From positions 62,001-126,000 of the forward strand of contig NZ_NWTI01000007.1 in NCBI RefSeq assembly GCF_002531575.1: a stretch of DNA of 64,000 bases. Direction: 5' to 3'. Made by a program: the position numbers and the translations under genes. Under the pieces are notes generated by a model. The model searched no databases and was not told the origin of the DNA. It worked only from the letters and a program-made list of their open reading frames with translations. The first letter of the stretch is position 1, and the number at the start of each line of letters is the position of its first letter. Of the stretch, positions 8,672-18,076 are shown piece by piece. Source of the DNA: Bradyrhizobium sp. Y36 (GTDB taxonomy: Bacteria > Pseudomonadota > Alphaproteobacteria > Rhizobiales > Xanthobacteraceae).

Positions 8672-11294
8672 TTACGATCCTCTTGGGGACGATGATCACC
8701 TTGCGGACGGGCTTGCCGTCCAGGGCCAGCTTTACCGCATCGAGGGCCAAAACGGCAGCCTCGATTTCCGGATTCTGGGCCGCTGTTGCAACTATGACCT
8801 CACCCCGCTTCTTGCCGTTGACCTGGACCACCAGGGTCACGCTGTCTTCAACCAGCAAATCGCGTTCGATTTGGGGCCAATTGGCCTCGGAAACCAGCCC
8901 GCTGTGGCCCAAAGCCTGCCAGCACTCCTCGGCGAGGTGCGGCATCATCGGGGAGAACAGCTGGACCAGGATCTGGCTGGCTTCCCGGATCGCCCAAGCC
9001 AAATCTGGCGCGAGATCGGCCGGCGACTGGCTGGGGCGCTGCAGGATCTCCGAGAAAGCGTTGGCGAATTCACGGATGTGGGCGAGGCAGACGTTGAAGT
9101 GCAGCCGCTCGATCCCGGTGGTGACCTTGTCCAGTGCACCATGAGCGGCCTTGCGCAGGGCGGTGGCATCCGGGCCGAAGCTGGCAGGCCGGTCCGCCGG
9201 CGCGTCCTTGGCGAGCTCGACGGCGTGGTTCACCAGCCGCCACAGCCGCTGCACGAAGCGCGAGGCGCCCTGGACGCGCTCGTCGCTCCAGATCACGTCG
9301 CGGTCGGGCGGGGAGTCCGACAGCATGAACCAGCGGGCGACGTCGGCGCCGTAGGTCTCGATGATGTCGTCGGGGTCGACCGTGTTCTTCTTCGACTTCG
9401 ACATCTTCTCGATCGGGCCGATCTGGATGTCCTCGCCTGACGTCAGCAGCGTGGCGCGGCGCCCGTTGCCGCCGACCTCGACCTTCACCTCGGCCGGCTG
9501 CACATAGGTACCGTCGGCCTTCTGGTAGGTCTCGTGCACCACCATGCCTTGCGTGAACATGCCGGCGAACGGCTCGTCCAGCGCGATGTGCCCGGTCGCC
9601 TTCATCGCGCGGGTGAAGAAGCGGCTGTAGAGCAGATGCAGGATCGCGTGCTCGACGCCGCCGATATACTGGTCGACCGGCAGCATCCGGTTGGCGACCT
9701 CAGGCGTGGTCGGCGCGGTCTCGTTCCAGGGGTCGGTGAAGCGCGCAAAATACCAGGACGAATCCACGAAGGTGTCCATGGTGTCGGTTTCGCGCTGGGC
9801 CTTGCCGCCGCATTTCGGGCAAGTCACGTGCTTCCAGGTCGGGTGATGGTCGAGCGCGTTGCCCGGCTTGTCGAAGCTGACATCCTCTGGCAGCACCACG
9901 GGCAGGTCGGCATCCGGCACCGGCACGACGTCGCACTTCGGGCAATGGATGACGGGGATCGGGCAGCCCCAATAGCGCTGGCGCGAAATGCCCCAGTCGC
10001 GCAGGCGGAAATTGACCTGCCGCTCGCCGACCGGCGCGTTGCCGCGCAGCTCGCTTTCCAGGCGTTTGGCGACCTCGTCCTTGGCCTGCTCGATGGTCAT
10101 GCCATCGAGGAAGCGGGAATTGATCATGCGGCCATCGCCGTCATAGGCGGTGTCGGTGATGACGAAGGATATTGGATCCTGGCCCTCGGGACAGACGACC
10201 GGCGTGTTGCCGAGGTTGTACTTGTTGACGAAGTCGAGGTCGCGCTGGTCATGCGCGGGGCAGCCGAAGATCGCGCCGGTGCCGTATTCCATCAGCACGA
10301 AATTGGCGACATAGACCGGCAGCTTCCAGCTCGGATCGAACGGATGCACCGCGCGGATGCCGGTGTCGAAACCCTGCTTCTCCGCGGTGTCGATGATCGA
10401 CTGCGCCGTGCCGATCTTCTTGATGTCGGCAATGAACTCCGCAAGCTTTGCGTTCTTCGCGGCGGCGGCCTGCGCCAGCGGATGATCCGCCGAGATCGCC
10501 ATGAACTTCGCGCCGAACAGCGTGTCCGGGCGCGTCGTAAAGATCTTCAGCTCGTTTTCGCCGGCGGGCGTCGTCGCTGCATCCAGCGCGAAGCGGATCA
10601 GCAGGCCTTCCGAGCGGCCAATCCAGTTGCGCTGCATCAGCCTGACCTTGTCGGGCCAGCGGTCGAGCCCATCCAGCGCGGACAGCAGCTCCTGCGAGTA
10701 CTTCGTGATCTTGAAGACCCACTGGCTCATCTCGCGCTGTTCGACGACAGCGCCCGAGCGCCAGCCACGGCCGTCGATCACCTGCTCGTTGGCGAGCACG
10801 GTCATGTCGACCGGATCCCAGTTGAGCTTGCGCTTCTCACGCTCGGCGAGGCCCGCGGCGAGCATGTCCAGGAACATCTTCTGCTGATGCTTGTAGTAGC
10901 TGGGGTCGCAGGTCGCGAATTCGCGCGACCAGTCCAGCGACAGCCCGATCGAGCGGAGCTGCTTCTTCATCGCGGCGATATTGTCGTAGGTCCAGGCCTT
11001 CGGCGCGACCTTGCGCTCGATTGCGGCATTCTCGGCCGGCAGGCCGAAGGCGTCCCAGCCCATCGGGTGCAACACGTTGAACCCCTTGGCGCGCATGAAG
11101 CGGGCCAGCACGTCGCCGAGCGTATAATTCCGGACATGGCCGATATGGATGCGCCCCGACGGGTAGGGGAACATCTCGAGCACATAGTATTTGGGCCGCG
11201 AATCATCGTTCTTGGAGACGAAGATCGCCTGTTCGTCCCAGAGGCGTTGCCAGCGCGGTTCGGCGTCGCGGGCGTTATAGCGTTCGGAGGTCAT
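8658..11294 (-). CDS. leuS: Leucyl-tRNA synthetase
   Basis: This class I synthetase charges tRNA-Leu. The catalytic HIGH motif is at residues 50-53 ([11 protein letters not shown]) and the KMSKS loop is intact ([15 protein letters not shown]). The CP1 editing domain and a zinc-type insertion ([16 protein letters not shown]) lie between them. At 878 residues the size is normal. The ATG at 11294 gives [19 protein letters not shown], as in relatives. The next gene, lptE, overlaps its 3' end. The upstream region to 11476 is a divergent promoter region shared with a diguanylate cyclase gene. Confidence 0.97.
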   Translation of the reverse strand: MTSERYNARDAEPRWQRLWDEQAIFVSKNDDSRPKYYVLEMFPYPSGRIHIGHVRNYTLGDVLARFMRAKGFNVLHPMGWDAFGLPAENAAIERKVAPKAWTYDNIAAMKKQLRSIGLSLDWSREFATCDPSYYKHQQKMFLDMLAAGLAEREKRKLNWDPVDMTVLANEQVIDGRGWRSGAVVEQREMSQWVFKITKYSQELLSALDGLDRWPDKVRLMQRNWIGRSEGLLIRFALDAATTPAGENELKIFTTRPDTLFGAKFMAISADHPLAQAAAAKNAKLAEFIADIKKIGTAQSIIDTAEKQGFDTGIRAVHPFDPSWKLPVYVANFVLMEYGTGAIFGCPAHDQRDLDFVNKYNLGNTPVVCPEGQDPISFVITDTAYDGDGRMINSRFLDGMTIEQAKDEVAKRLESELRGNAPVGERQVNFRLRDWGISRQRYWGCPIPVIHCPKCDVVPVPDADLPVVLPEDVSFDKPGNALDHHPTWKHVTCPKCGGKAQRETDTMDTFVDSSWYFARFTDPWNETAPTTPEVANRMLPVDQYIGGVEHAILHLLYSRFFTRAMKATGHIALDEPFAGMFTQGMVVHETYQKADGTYVQPAEVKVEVGGNGRRATLLTSGEDIQIGPIEKMSKSKKNTVDPDDIIETYGADVARWFMLSDSPPDRDVIWSDERVQGASRFVQRLWRLVNHAVELAKDAPADRPASFGPDATALRKAAHGALDKVTTGIERLHFNVCLAHIREFANAFSEILQRPSQSPADLAPDLAWAIREASQILVQLFSPMMPHLAEECWQALGHSGLVSEANWPQIERDLLVEDSVTLVVQVNGKKRGEVIVATAAQNPEIEAAVLALDAVKLALDGKPVRKVIIVPKRIVNVVG

Positions 11295-11476
11295 GGAATC
11301 GTTGGGGTTTTTGTGGGTCCGGCCGTCTCAAGACGGCGGACTAGGCCATAGAAGTCCTCAGGGGGTCAATGGGTTGCCGCGATTTGGAACTTTGACCGCA
11401 CCTCCGCATAACTACGAGGCTCGGTGTTGGGGTGCGATTAAGGGCTCGATGCCAATTTGCGGCCTGACAGGACCGC

Positions 11477-12523
11477 ATGACCGCGATGGATTCAAGCTTC
11501 GACGATCCCGATTACGACTATGCCGCCTCCATCGCCGGACGGGCGATGCGCAGCATGGCCGAACAGCGGATTGCGCCGACTCCGGCCAATTTTGCAGTCT
11601 GGTTCCAGTATTTCGCGGGCAGCCATGACGATCTGCGCAACGCCATCGATCTCCTGATCGACCACAATCGTCCCTTCGACGCCCGAACCAATCGGGAGCT
11701 GTTCGAGACCTATGTCGCACCCCAGGTGAGCGCCATCGTGGTCGACACGTCCGAGCGGCTGCAGGGCCTCATGGGCGCGGCCAGGGATTTCCTGACGACC
11801 GCAATTGCCGACAACCATTCGCAGATGCAGGCCATCAGCGAGGTTGCGGACCAGGGCAAGGCCGGCGTCGATCCGAAGGCGCTGGTCGCCCAGCTGATGA
11901 ACGAGCTGGCGCGGGCGGCCACCAGGGCGACGCGGCTGGAAGCAGGCTTTGCGGAAAAGACCCGCGAGCTCGACGTGATCCGCGATTCGCTTTCGCAGTC
12001 CGAGGAGCGCGCCCGGACCGACACGCTGACCGGTCTTGCGAACCGGCGGGCGCTCGACGAATTCCTGCGCAAGGCGCAGGCGACCGCGGAATGGGGCGAG
12101 CCGCTCAGCGTGCTGATGCTCGACATCGACCACTTCAAGACCTTCAACGACAATTTCGGCCACGGTGTCGGCGACCAGGTGCTGCGCCTGATGGCGAAGG
12201 TGCTGCGCGAAAAGGTCCGCGCGCAGGATCTGCCGGCCCGCTATGGCGGCGAGGAGCTGATCGCGGTGCTTCCGGACGCCGATCTGGCGGCCTGCACCGA
12301 GATCGCCGAGCGCATCAGGCGTGCGCTCGCCGAATGCACCATCACGCGCCGCTCGACCGGCGAGGTCCTTCCCAGCATCAGCGTCTCGATCGGCGTGGCG
12401 CAGTACCGGACCGGCGAAGCAATCACCGATCTCATCGAGCGCTGCGATCGCGCGCTCTATCTCGCCAAGGGCAGCGGTCGCAATCGCGTGGTGACCGAGA
12501 CCGAGCTCGATCGTTCGGGCTAG
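11477..12523 (+). CDS. Diguanylate cyclase (soluble, GGDEF domain with I-site)
   Basis: The protein should make cyclic di-GMP from two GTP. Residues 1-175 form a helical N-terminal region with no membrane segment and a likely coiled coil before the catalytic domain. The GGDEF domain starts at RTDTLTGLANRRALDEF. The active-site signature is GGEEL at 257-261, and the inhibitory I-site RAQD at 248-251 is exactly five residues upstream, so product inhibition is expected. The helical N-terminus with WFQYFAG recurs in many Bradyrhizobium cyclases, but its signal is unknown. An ATG three codons in (11486) could also be used. It converges with another diguanylate cyclase gene. Confidence 0.9.
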   Translation: MTAMDSSFDDPDYDYAASIAGRAMRSMAEQRIAPTPANFAVWFQYFAGSHDDLRNAIDLLIDHNRPFDARTNRELFETYVAPQVSAIVVDTSERLQGLMGAARDFLTTAIADNHSQMQAISEVADQGKAGVDPKALVAQLMNELARAATRATRLEAGFAEKTRELDVIRDSLSQSEERARTDTLTGLANRRALDEFLRKAQATAEWGEPLSVLMLDIDHFKTFNDNFGHGVGDQVLRLMAKVLREKVRAQDLPARYGGEELIAVLPDADLAACTEIAERIRRALAECTITRRSTGEVLPSISVSIGVAQYRTGEAITDLIERCDRALYLAKGSGRNRVVTETELDRSG

Positions 12524-12539
12524 GTCCGGGCGAGACGAT

Positions 12540-12555
12540 GACGAAGCGCTTCGTC
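12540..12555. repeat. 16-base palindrome between two convergent GGDEF genes
   Basis: GACGAAGCGCTTCGTC is a perfect palindrome just after the first GGDEF stop codon. The surrounding GGGCGA and TCGCCCC extend the possible hairpin. It may serve as a bidirectional terminator. Confidence 0.6.
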
Positions 12556-12619
12556 GCCCCGCTTGCGGCGGCGCGATGAAGCAGCAACGTCCTTCAACTC
12601 AGGGAATTACCGGCGCGGC

Positions 12620-14341
12620 CTATGCGCTGGCGGCCATCATCATGCCTGCCGCGCTGGTCTCGATCGCCTGCACGCCGTGCTCGACGACGTTATTGCGGCC
12701 ACGGTGTTTGGCGGCATAGAGCGCGGCGTCGGCGGCTTCGATGAGATCGCCGGGACGCAAGGCCTCGTTGGGCTTCGCAGCGGCCACGCCGATCGAGACC
12801 GTGACGATCATGTGGGCGGAGGTGATGTGGGGCAGGCACAGCTTCAGAACGGCCGCACGCACCAGCTCGCCGATTTCCACGGCGCGGTTCACATCGGTGT
12901 TCGGCAGCAGCAGGCAGAATTCCTCGCCGCCATAGCGTGCCGCAAAGCCCATCGTGTCGGCGGCGATGCCGGACAGCGACTCGCCGAGCCGCGTCAGGCA
13001 GGAATCGCCTTCGAGATGGCCATAGGTGTCGTTGAACAGCTTGAAATGATCGACGTCGATCATCAGCAACGCGAGGTCGCTGCCATATTGCTGCGCGCGC
13101 ATCCATTCGAAGTCGAGCCGGCTCTGGAAGCCGCGTCGATTGGCGAGCCCCGACAGCATGTCGATCGAGGCCATCACCGTCAGCCGGTCGTTGCTCGCAA
13201 TCAGCTCGCGCTCGCGCTGGCTCAGCTGCGCAGCCATGGCGTTGAACGCGCGGGCCAGCGGCACGAACTCGGCCGGCAGGCGATTGCGCGCCGCGCGCGC
13301 CGACAGATCACCCTCGCCGAGACGCTTGGCCATGTCGGCGAGCATCTCGATCGGCTTGATGACGAGCTTCTCGGCGGCGATCAGCGCGCCGAGCAGGACG
13401 AATACGACGACGAAGGCGAGCTGGAGATAGGCGGTGCGGATGTCGCGGCTCACCGCCGCGGACACTTTGTCTTCGTCGATGCTGGCGATCAGGCGGGCAT
13501 TGGTGCCGGCGATGCGGATATAGCTGACCGCGCGGCGCGAGCCGTCGGCGGCGAGGAAAGACAGCGAGCCTTCGTCCTGGTCCGAGCGCAGCGCGCGATC
13601 GGCGATCGCAGACATCAGCGGCATGTTGTCGAGCGGACGGCCGACCGCGCTGTGCTGATCCGCCGGAGCCGCCAGCACGGTGCCTGCGCTGTCGACCAGC
13701 ACCGCCGTGATGCCGGCGCGGCCGCCCAGATTGCTCATCACCTTCGACATCCAGTCGAGATTGACGGTGGCGAGCACGACGGCGTCGGATGTGCCGCTGA
13801 AGGCCGACACCGGATAAACCGCCATCACGGTCGGCGTCGATACGGGGCGCGACAGGATGAAATCGCTCAGCACGAAACGGCCGGTTTCCTGCGCCTGCTG
13901 AAAATAGGGCCGGTCGCTGAGGTCGAGGCCGACATACATGTTGTTGGTGGCGCATTGGATGCGTCCGTCCTGGCCCGCGATCAAGAGCGTACGGATCCAG
14001 GGCAGGTTCGACGGCAGGCTCGCGCGCAGCACGTCGCAGCTCTTGCTGACGCCGCCGGCTGAGGCGCGGATGAAAGCTTCCGATTTCAGGATGGTCTCAA
14101 CCGACGAGATCACCTCACGCTGCGCATCGGCGCTGTGCCTCGCGACGGTGGTGAACTCAACCGTGGCCTGCGCGATCTGCCGGGCGCGGGTGTCTTCGAG
14201 CGAGCGGATGCGCTCCAGCATCAAGGGCGCCACCAGAATCACCGCGAGCAACGCAAGCCGCGCCCGGATTCCGAGAACCTGCTTGAGTTTCGCTCGCTTG
14301 CGGTTGAGACTGATGCTTGCCATCTTCGCTACCCACCCCAT
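12620..14341 (-). CDS. Membrane diguanylate cyclase (Cache-type sensor, HAMP, GGDEF)
   Basis: The predicted layout is an N-terminal transmembrane helix (about 27-45), a periplasmic dCache-like sensor region to about residue 285, a second transmembrane helix (AFVVVFVLLGALIAA), a HAMP linker (KPIEMLADMAKRLGEGDLSAR) and a C-terminal GGDEF domain. The signature is GGEEF. No RxxD I-site is present five residues upstream, where the sequence reads ADTMG, so the enzyme may lack product inhibition, unlike its convergent neighbour. The length is 573 residues; a second ATG seven codons in (MASISLNRKR) could be the true start. The ligand of the sensor is not known. Confidence 0.9.
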   Translation of the reverse strand: MGWVAKMASISLNRKRAKLKQVLGIRARLALLAVILVAPLMLERIRSLEDTRARQIAQATVEFTTVARHSADAQREVISSVETILKSEAFIRASAGGVSKSCDVLRASLPSNLPWIRTLLIAGQDGRIQCATNNMYVGLDLSDRPYFQQAQETGRFVLSDFILSRPVSTPTVMAVYPVSAFSGTSDAVVLATVNLDWMSKVMSNLGGRAGITAVLVDSAGTVLAAPADQHSAVGRPLDNMPLMSAIADRALRSDQDEGSLSFLAADGSRRAVSYIRIAGTNARLIASIDEDKVSAAVSRDIRTAYLQLAFVVVFVLLGALIAAEKLVIKPIEMLADMAKRLGEGDLSARAARNRLPAEFVPLARAFNAMAAQLSQRERELIASNDRLTVMASIDMLSGLANRRGFQSRLDFEWMRAQQYGSDLALLMIDVDHFKLFNDTYGHLEGDSCLTRLGESLSGIAADTMGFAARYGGEEFCLLLPNTDVNRAVEIGELVRAAVLKLCLPHITSAHMIVTVSIGVAAAKPNEALRPGDLIEAADAALYAAKHRGRNNVVEHGVQAIETSAAGMMMAASA

Positions 14342-14431
14342 CAGCCAAGGTAAAGCGAAGGGTTCAAAAACTCTTTCTTGAACTCGGTAAAATTGGACTT
14401 ACCTCGGCTACGACCTTAATCGATCGACGTC

Positions 14432-15121
14432 ATGACAGATGAAAACGCCGCGCCGGTAACCGGCCATTCACCAAACGCGCTCGCCGCAGTCGAAGCCGAA
14501 ATCGCCCGCGCCTGCAGGGACGCGCGCCGCGATCGCGCCGCCGTGACGCTGATCGCGGTGTCCAAGACTTTCGCCGCAGATGCCATTATCCCGATCATCA
14601 AGGCCGGACAGCGCGTATTTGGCGAGAATCGGGTGCAGGAGGCCAAGGGCAAGTGGCCGGCGTTAACGTCCGTTTACCCCGGCATCGCGCTGCATCTGAT
14701 CGGACCGCTGCAATCCAACAAGGCGAAAGAGGCGGTCGCGCTGTTCGATGCCATCCATTCGGTCGACCGTCCGAGCATTTGCCAAGCATTAGCCAAGGAA
14801 ATCGAATCCCAGAACAAGCACCCGCAGCTCTTCGTCCAGATCAATACCGGCGAGGAGCCGCAGAAGGCCGGTGTCGCGCCCGGCGAGGCCGATGCCTTCC
14901 TCGCCAGCTGCCGCGACACCTATGGGCTGACGATCTCCGGGCTGATGTGCATCCCGCCGGTGGACGAACCGCCGGCGGCGCATTTCGCGCTCACCGCCAA
15001 GATCGCCGCGCGCAATGGGTTGACGAATCTCTCGATGGGCATGAGCGCGGATTTCGCGACGGCCATCATGCTGGGCGCCACCCATGTGCGGGTGGGCAGC
15101 GCGATCTTCGGGCACAGGTAG
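14432..15121 (+). CDS. yggS: YggS family pyridoxal phosphate homeostasis protein
   Basis: YggS/PLPBP proteins are single-domain, fold-type III PLP carriers that buffer vitamin B6 levels; no enzyme activity is established. The PLP lysine is Lys45 in LIAVSKTF. The family motifs FGENRVQEA, HLIGPLQSNK and LSMGMSADFATAI (phosphate binding) are all present. At 229 residues it has the normal size. It starts at the ATG after an AT-rich upstream stretch shared with the divergent GGDEF gene, and converges with a hydratase gene across a palindromic repeat. Confidence 0.94.
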   Translation: MTDENAAPVTGHSPNALAAVEAEIARACRDARRDRAAVTLIAVSKTFAADAIIPIIKAGQRVFGENRVQEAKGKWPALTSVYPGIALHLIGPLQSNKAKEAVALFDAIHSVDRPSICQALAKEIESQNKHPQLFVQINTGEEPQKAGVAPGEADAFLASCRDTYGLTISGLMCIPPVDEPPAAHFALTAKIAARNGLTNLSMGMSADFATAIMLGATHVRVGSAIFGHR

Positions 15122-15164
15122 GAGCCGTTCGCGAGGATCGTGCCCCGCAACCGCTATTGATTTC

Positions 15165-15249
15165 GTCATTGCGAGCGTAGCGAAGCAATCCAGAGTGTCT
15201 CCGCGGTGGGACTCTGGATTGCTTCGTCGCAAGGGCTCCTCGCAATGAC
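15165..15249. repeat. Palindromic repeat at the yggS/hydratase convergent junction
   Basis: The ends GTCATTGCGAG and CTCGCAATGAC and the inner GAAGCAATCCAGAG with CTCTGGATTGCTTC match the element at 6861-6944. It almost fills the gap between the two genes. Confidence 0.85.
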
Positions 15250-15267
15250 GGCGGAGTGTGAGGTCGT

Positions 15268-16053
15268 CTAAACGAACCCCACCGACACCTTCCCCAACAC
15301 GCCAAAATCCACCGCGAAATGATCGCCGGCCGCAATCGGCAGCGGCGGATGGCACGTACCTGTTGTCACCACCTGCCCTGTCCGCAAGGTGATGCCGAGA
15401 CCGGAGAGCTCATTGGCAAGCCAGGCGAGCGCGGCGCGGGGATCGCCGAGCACGTTCTTGCCGTGGCCGATGTAGCGCTCGCCACGCAGGGTGATTTCCG
15501 GCCGCTCCTCGACCAGATCGATCGCGCGCCAGTTCGCAGTCGTCGCCGCGCCCAGCACGAACAGATGCGCGCAGGCGTTGTCGGCGATGAGCTGCGCCTC
15601 GCCGGCGGTGACGAAGTCGGCAAAGCGCGAATCGGGAATCTCGATCGCGGGATGAAAGCTCGCCACGACGGCCAGGACCTCGTCGACGGTGTACGACGCG
15701 GCGCGCGGCCGCAGGTCGCGCCCCATCCGGAAGGCGAATTCCGGCTCGCCGACGCGCATCTCGTTGCCCTTCATCGAGGCGGTGCCGCCATCGGCGATCA
15801 ATGTGTCGCTCATGATGCGGCCGGCCAACGGTCCCGTGACGTTGATGTGCTTCTGTCCTGACACGCTCGTGGCTGCGATCTTCCAGCCGAACAATTGTCC
15901 GCGCGACAATGTTTCGAGGCCGGCCTGAACGGCATAGCCTTCAGTGCGGCTCTGCGGCCGCAGGCGCCCTTCCAGAGCGTCGAGCTTGGAGCCGTCACGC
16001 CAATGTTGAAAGAGGACGCGCGATGCGGCGGCGGTCTGATCCTTGTCGAGCAT
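15268..16053 (-). CDS. 2-keto-4-pentenoate hydratase / fumarylacetoacetate hydrolase family protein
   Basis: The 261-residue sequence matches the MhpD-like branch of the FAH superfamily, which adds water to 2-hydroxydienoates in aromatic meta-cleavage or carries out related decarboxylations. Supporting segments are GWKIAATS, the metal-ligand region around EPEFAFRMGRDL, and ALAWLANELSGLG near the end. No other meta-cleavage gene is next to it, so the substrate is unknown. It is separated from the L,D-transpeptidase gene by only six bases and may be its downstream partner in transcription, though the functions look unrelated. Confidence 0.85.
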   Translation of the reverse strand: MLDKDQTAAASRVLFQHWRDGSKLDALEGRLRPQSRTEGYAVQAGLETLSRGQLFGWKIAATSVSGQKHINVTGPLAGRIMSDTLIADGGTASMKGNEMRVGEPEFAFRMGRDLRPRAASYTVDEVLAVVASFHPAIEIPDSRFADFVTAGEAQLIADNACAHLFVLGAATTANWRAIDLVEERPEITLRGERYIGHGKNVLGDPRAALAWLANELSGLGITLRTGQVVTTGTCHPPLPIAAGDHFAVDFGVLGKVSVGFV

Positions 16054-16059
16054 GTGTCC

Positions 16060-16653
16060 TCACCCGATGATGATTCTTGTTTTTGGTCCCAGCCGTCGCA
16101 GCAATTGCAGCATCGCTGCCTTGGTCATCGAGACGCAGCCCGCTGTCGGGCCGAAATTGTCGCGGGCCAGGTGCAGGAACACCGCGCTACCGCGGCCGGC
16201 GACGCGCGGCCGGATGTTGTGGTCGATTTCGATGATGAAGTCATAGAGATGGTCGGCGCGCTTGAGCCGGTCACCGCCCTGCCCCTCGTCGAGCCGGATT
16301 CCCCGGTTGTAATGGCGGTCGGTGGGATCCTCGCACCAGGCGTCCTCTCCGGTGATGATCCGGGCCGGCAGGAAGCTCTGCGGGCGGCTGTGCCGGTCGC
16401 CCCGCCACCACACTTGCCGGGGATGGAAGCTGCCCCGGGGGGTGCCGCCGTCGCCCTCGCGCTTGTTGGCGAGGATGCCGCCCCTCCCCAATGCGACCGG
16501 GATGGTCAGCGATCCCGCCGTCAGCCAGCCTCGGCGCGGATTCCCGGCCGCAGGCTTAACGCGGATCGCGGAGAGCGGTCCGGCGCTTCGGTTCTTGGTG
16601 TAACCAACTGAAGCTGCTTTATTTTTCATGTGAACGTGCAATGTCGAATTCAT
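16060..16653 (-). CDS. L,D-transpeptidase (YkuD) family protein
   Basis: YkuD-fold enzymes cross-link peptidoglycan or attach proteins to it using a catalytic cysteine. The active-site signature is seen as HLARDNFGPTAGCVSM, with the conserved His, Gly and nucleophilic Cys near residue 178. No signal peptide is evident in the chosen frame, which is unusual for a periplasmic enzyme. The start is uncertain: ATGs at 16653 and 16629 are both possible and neither has a strong ribosome site. This short, DUF-like branch (PVALGRGGI...KREGDGGTPRG) is common in alphaproteobacteria. Confidence 0.85.
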   Translation of the reverse strand: MNSTLHVHMKNKAASVGYTKNRSAGPLSAIRVKPAAGNPRRGWLTAGSLTIPVALGRGGILANKREGDGGTPRGSFHPRQVWWRGDRHSRPQSFLPARIITGEDAWCEDPTDRHYNRGIRLDEGQGGDRLKRADHLYDFIIEIDHNIRPRVAGRGSAVFLHLARDNFGPTAGCVSMTKAAMLQLLRRLGPKTRIIIG

Positions 16654-16831
16654 TACAGGACATTCATCAAACCGGCCTGCTATTCTGAGTTAGAGTGCTT
16701 CCGGCTTGTGAATCGGTAACAGCCCACTACTTCAACACGAACAACAATAACAACAGCGACCCCTAAACTTCCCTCACGGCTGGGTGCAGCATGGATGCGC
16801 GCCGAGTCGGACCCCAAAAGGATGACCCCCT

Positions 16832-17518
16832 ATGGCCAATGCCCGCAAGATCCTGATCGTGGATGACGATACCGATCTGCGCGACACGTTGGTGGAGCAA
16901 TTATCGCTACACGAAGAATTCGAAGCTTCCGCGGTCGATACCGGCGCCAAGGGCGCGAGCGCGGCCAAGGCCAATGCCCCCGATCTCGTCCTGATGGATG
17001 TCGGCCTGCCCGACACCGACGGTCGCGAGGTGGTGCGCTCCTTGCGCAAGGGCGGCTTCAAGGCGCCGATCATCATGCTGACCGGGCACGACACCGATTC
17101 CGACACGATTTTGGGGCTGGAATCCGGCGCCAACGACTATGTGGCGAAGCCCTTCCGCTTTGCGGTCCTGCTGGCCCGCATCCGCGCCCAGCTCCGCCAG
17201 CACGAGGCCAGCGAGGACGCGGTGTTCTCGGTCGGCCCCTACTCCTTCCGCCCTGGCTCCAAGATGCTCACCGCCGCCAATGCGCGCAAGGTGCGGCTGA
17301 CGGAGAAGGAAACCGCCATTCTCCGCTTCCTCTACCGCGCCGGCCAGATGCCGGTGTCGCGCGAGACCCTGCTCCAGGAGGTCTGGGGCTATAATTCCGG
17401 CGTCACCACCCACACGCTGGAAACCCACATCTACCGTCTGCGCCAGAAGATCGAGAAGGATGCCGCCAACCCGGAAATCCTTGTCACCGAAGCCGGTGGC
17501 TACAAGCTGGTGCCGTGA
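16832..17518 (+). CDS. OmpR-family response regulator
   Basis: A receiver domain (1-120) has the acidic pocket DDD at 11-13, the phosphoacceptor Asp56 (LVLMDVGLPD), Thr84 and Lys106 (DYVAKPF). A C-terminal winged-helix DNA-binding domain (about 130-228) includes RLTEKETAILRFLYRAG and THTLETHIYRLRQKIE. The length is 228 residues. No histidine kinase gene is adjacent, so it is an orphan regulator here. It is followed 58 bases later by a cyclic-nucleotide-binding protein gene on the same strand. The start ATG follows an AGGATG-like purine stretch. Confidence 0.92.
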   Translation: MANARKILIVDDDTDLRDTLVEQLSLHEEFEASAVDTGAKGASAAKANAPDLVLMDVGLPDTDGREVVRSLRKGGFKAPIIMLTGHDTDSDTILGLESGANDYVAKPFRFAVLLARIRAQLRQHEASEDAVFSVGPYSFRPGSKMLTAANARKVRLTEKETAILRFLYRAGQMPVSRETLLQEVWGYNSGVTTHTLETHIYRLRQKIEKDAANPEILVTEAGGYKLVP

Positions 17519-17576
17519 TACGCTCGAAGGGCGTGCGAATCGTTTTAGATCGCATGCCATTGAGCCTCGGATCTGA

Positions 17577-18020
17577 ATGTCAATCGACGACGACGTAGCG
17601 CTTCTCGAGCGAGTCCCGACACTGCGCCTGTTGGGCGACGCCTCGTTGCGCATGCTGGCAATCGGCTCCGAGCAGCGCGACTTCGTTCGCGGCGACACCC
17701 TGTTCAATCTGGGCGACGACGCCGATGCGGGCTTCGTGGTCCAGCGCGGCGCTTTCCGGGTCGAGGACGGCGCCGGTGCCGAAATGATCGCCGGTCCCGG
17801 CGCGTTGATCGGCGAGCTGGCGCTGGTGGTGCCGATGAAGCGGCCGTCGAGCGCGATCGCGCTGGAGCATTCCTCTGTCATCCGCGTCGCCCGCAGCCTG
17901 TTCCAGCGCGTGCTCGAAAGCGATCCCGCCGCCGCCGTGCGCCTGCGCGACGAATTCGCGGTGCGCTCCAGCCAGATCGCCAGCGATATCCTGATGGCGG
18001 GCGCGAAGCTGACGTCGTAG
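17577..18020 (+). CDS. Cyclic nucleotide-binding domain protein without DNA-binding domain
   Basis: The 147-residue protein is a lone Crp/cNMP-binding beta-barrel: FVRGDTLFNLGDDADAGFVV, then a region in the phosphate-binding cassette position (GPGALIGELALVVPMKRPSSAIA), then a C-terminal helix. There is no helix-turn-helix, so it is not a CRP-type transcription factor. It probably regulates through protein contacts, perhaps with the response regulator encoded just upstream; that is inference. It converges with xthA across a short palindromic element. Confidence 0.88.
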   Translation: MSIDDDVALLERVPTLRLLGDASLRMLAIGSEQRDFVRGDTLFNLGDDADAGFVVQRGAFRVEDGAGAEMIAGPGALIGELALVVPMKRPSSAIALEHSSVIRVARSLFQRVLESDPAAAVRLRDEFAVRSSQIASDILMAGAKLTS

Positions 18021-18027
18021 CTTTCTC

Positions 18028-18067
18028 GTCATTCCGGGGCTCGCGACTTCGTCGCGCCCCGGATGAC
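18028..18067. repeat. Palindromic repeat at the cNMP/xthA convergent junction
   Basis: GTCATTCCGGGGC at one end pairs with GCCCCGGATGAC at the other, with GCGAC-TTC-GTCGC in the middle. It forms one nearly perfect hairpin between two facing stop codons. Confidence 0.85.
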
Positions 18068-18076
18068 GACGGAGGC

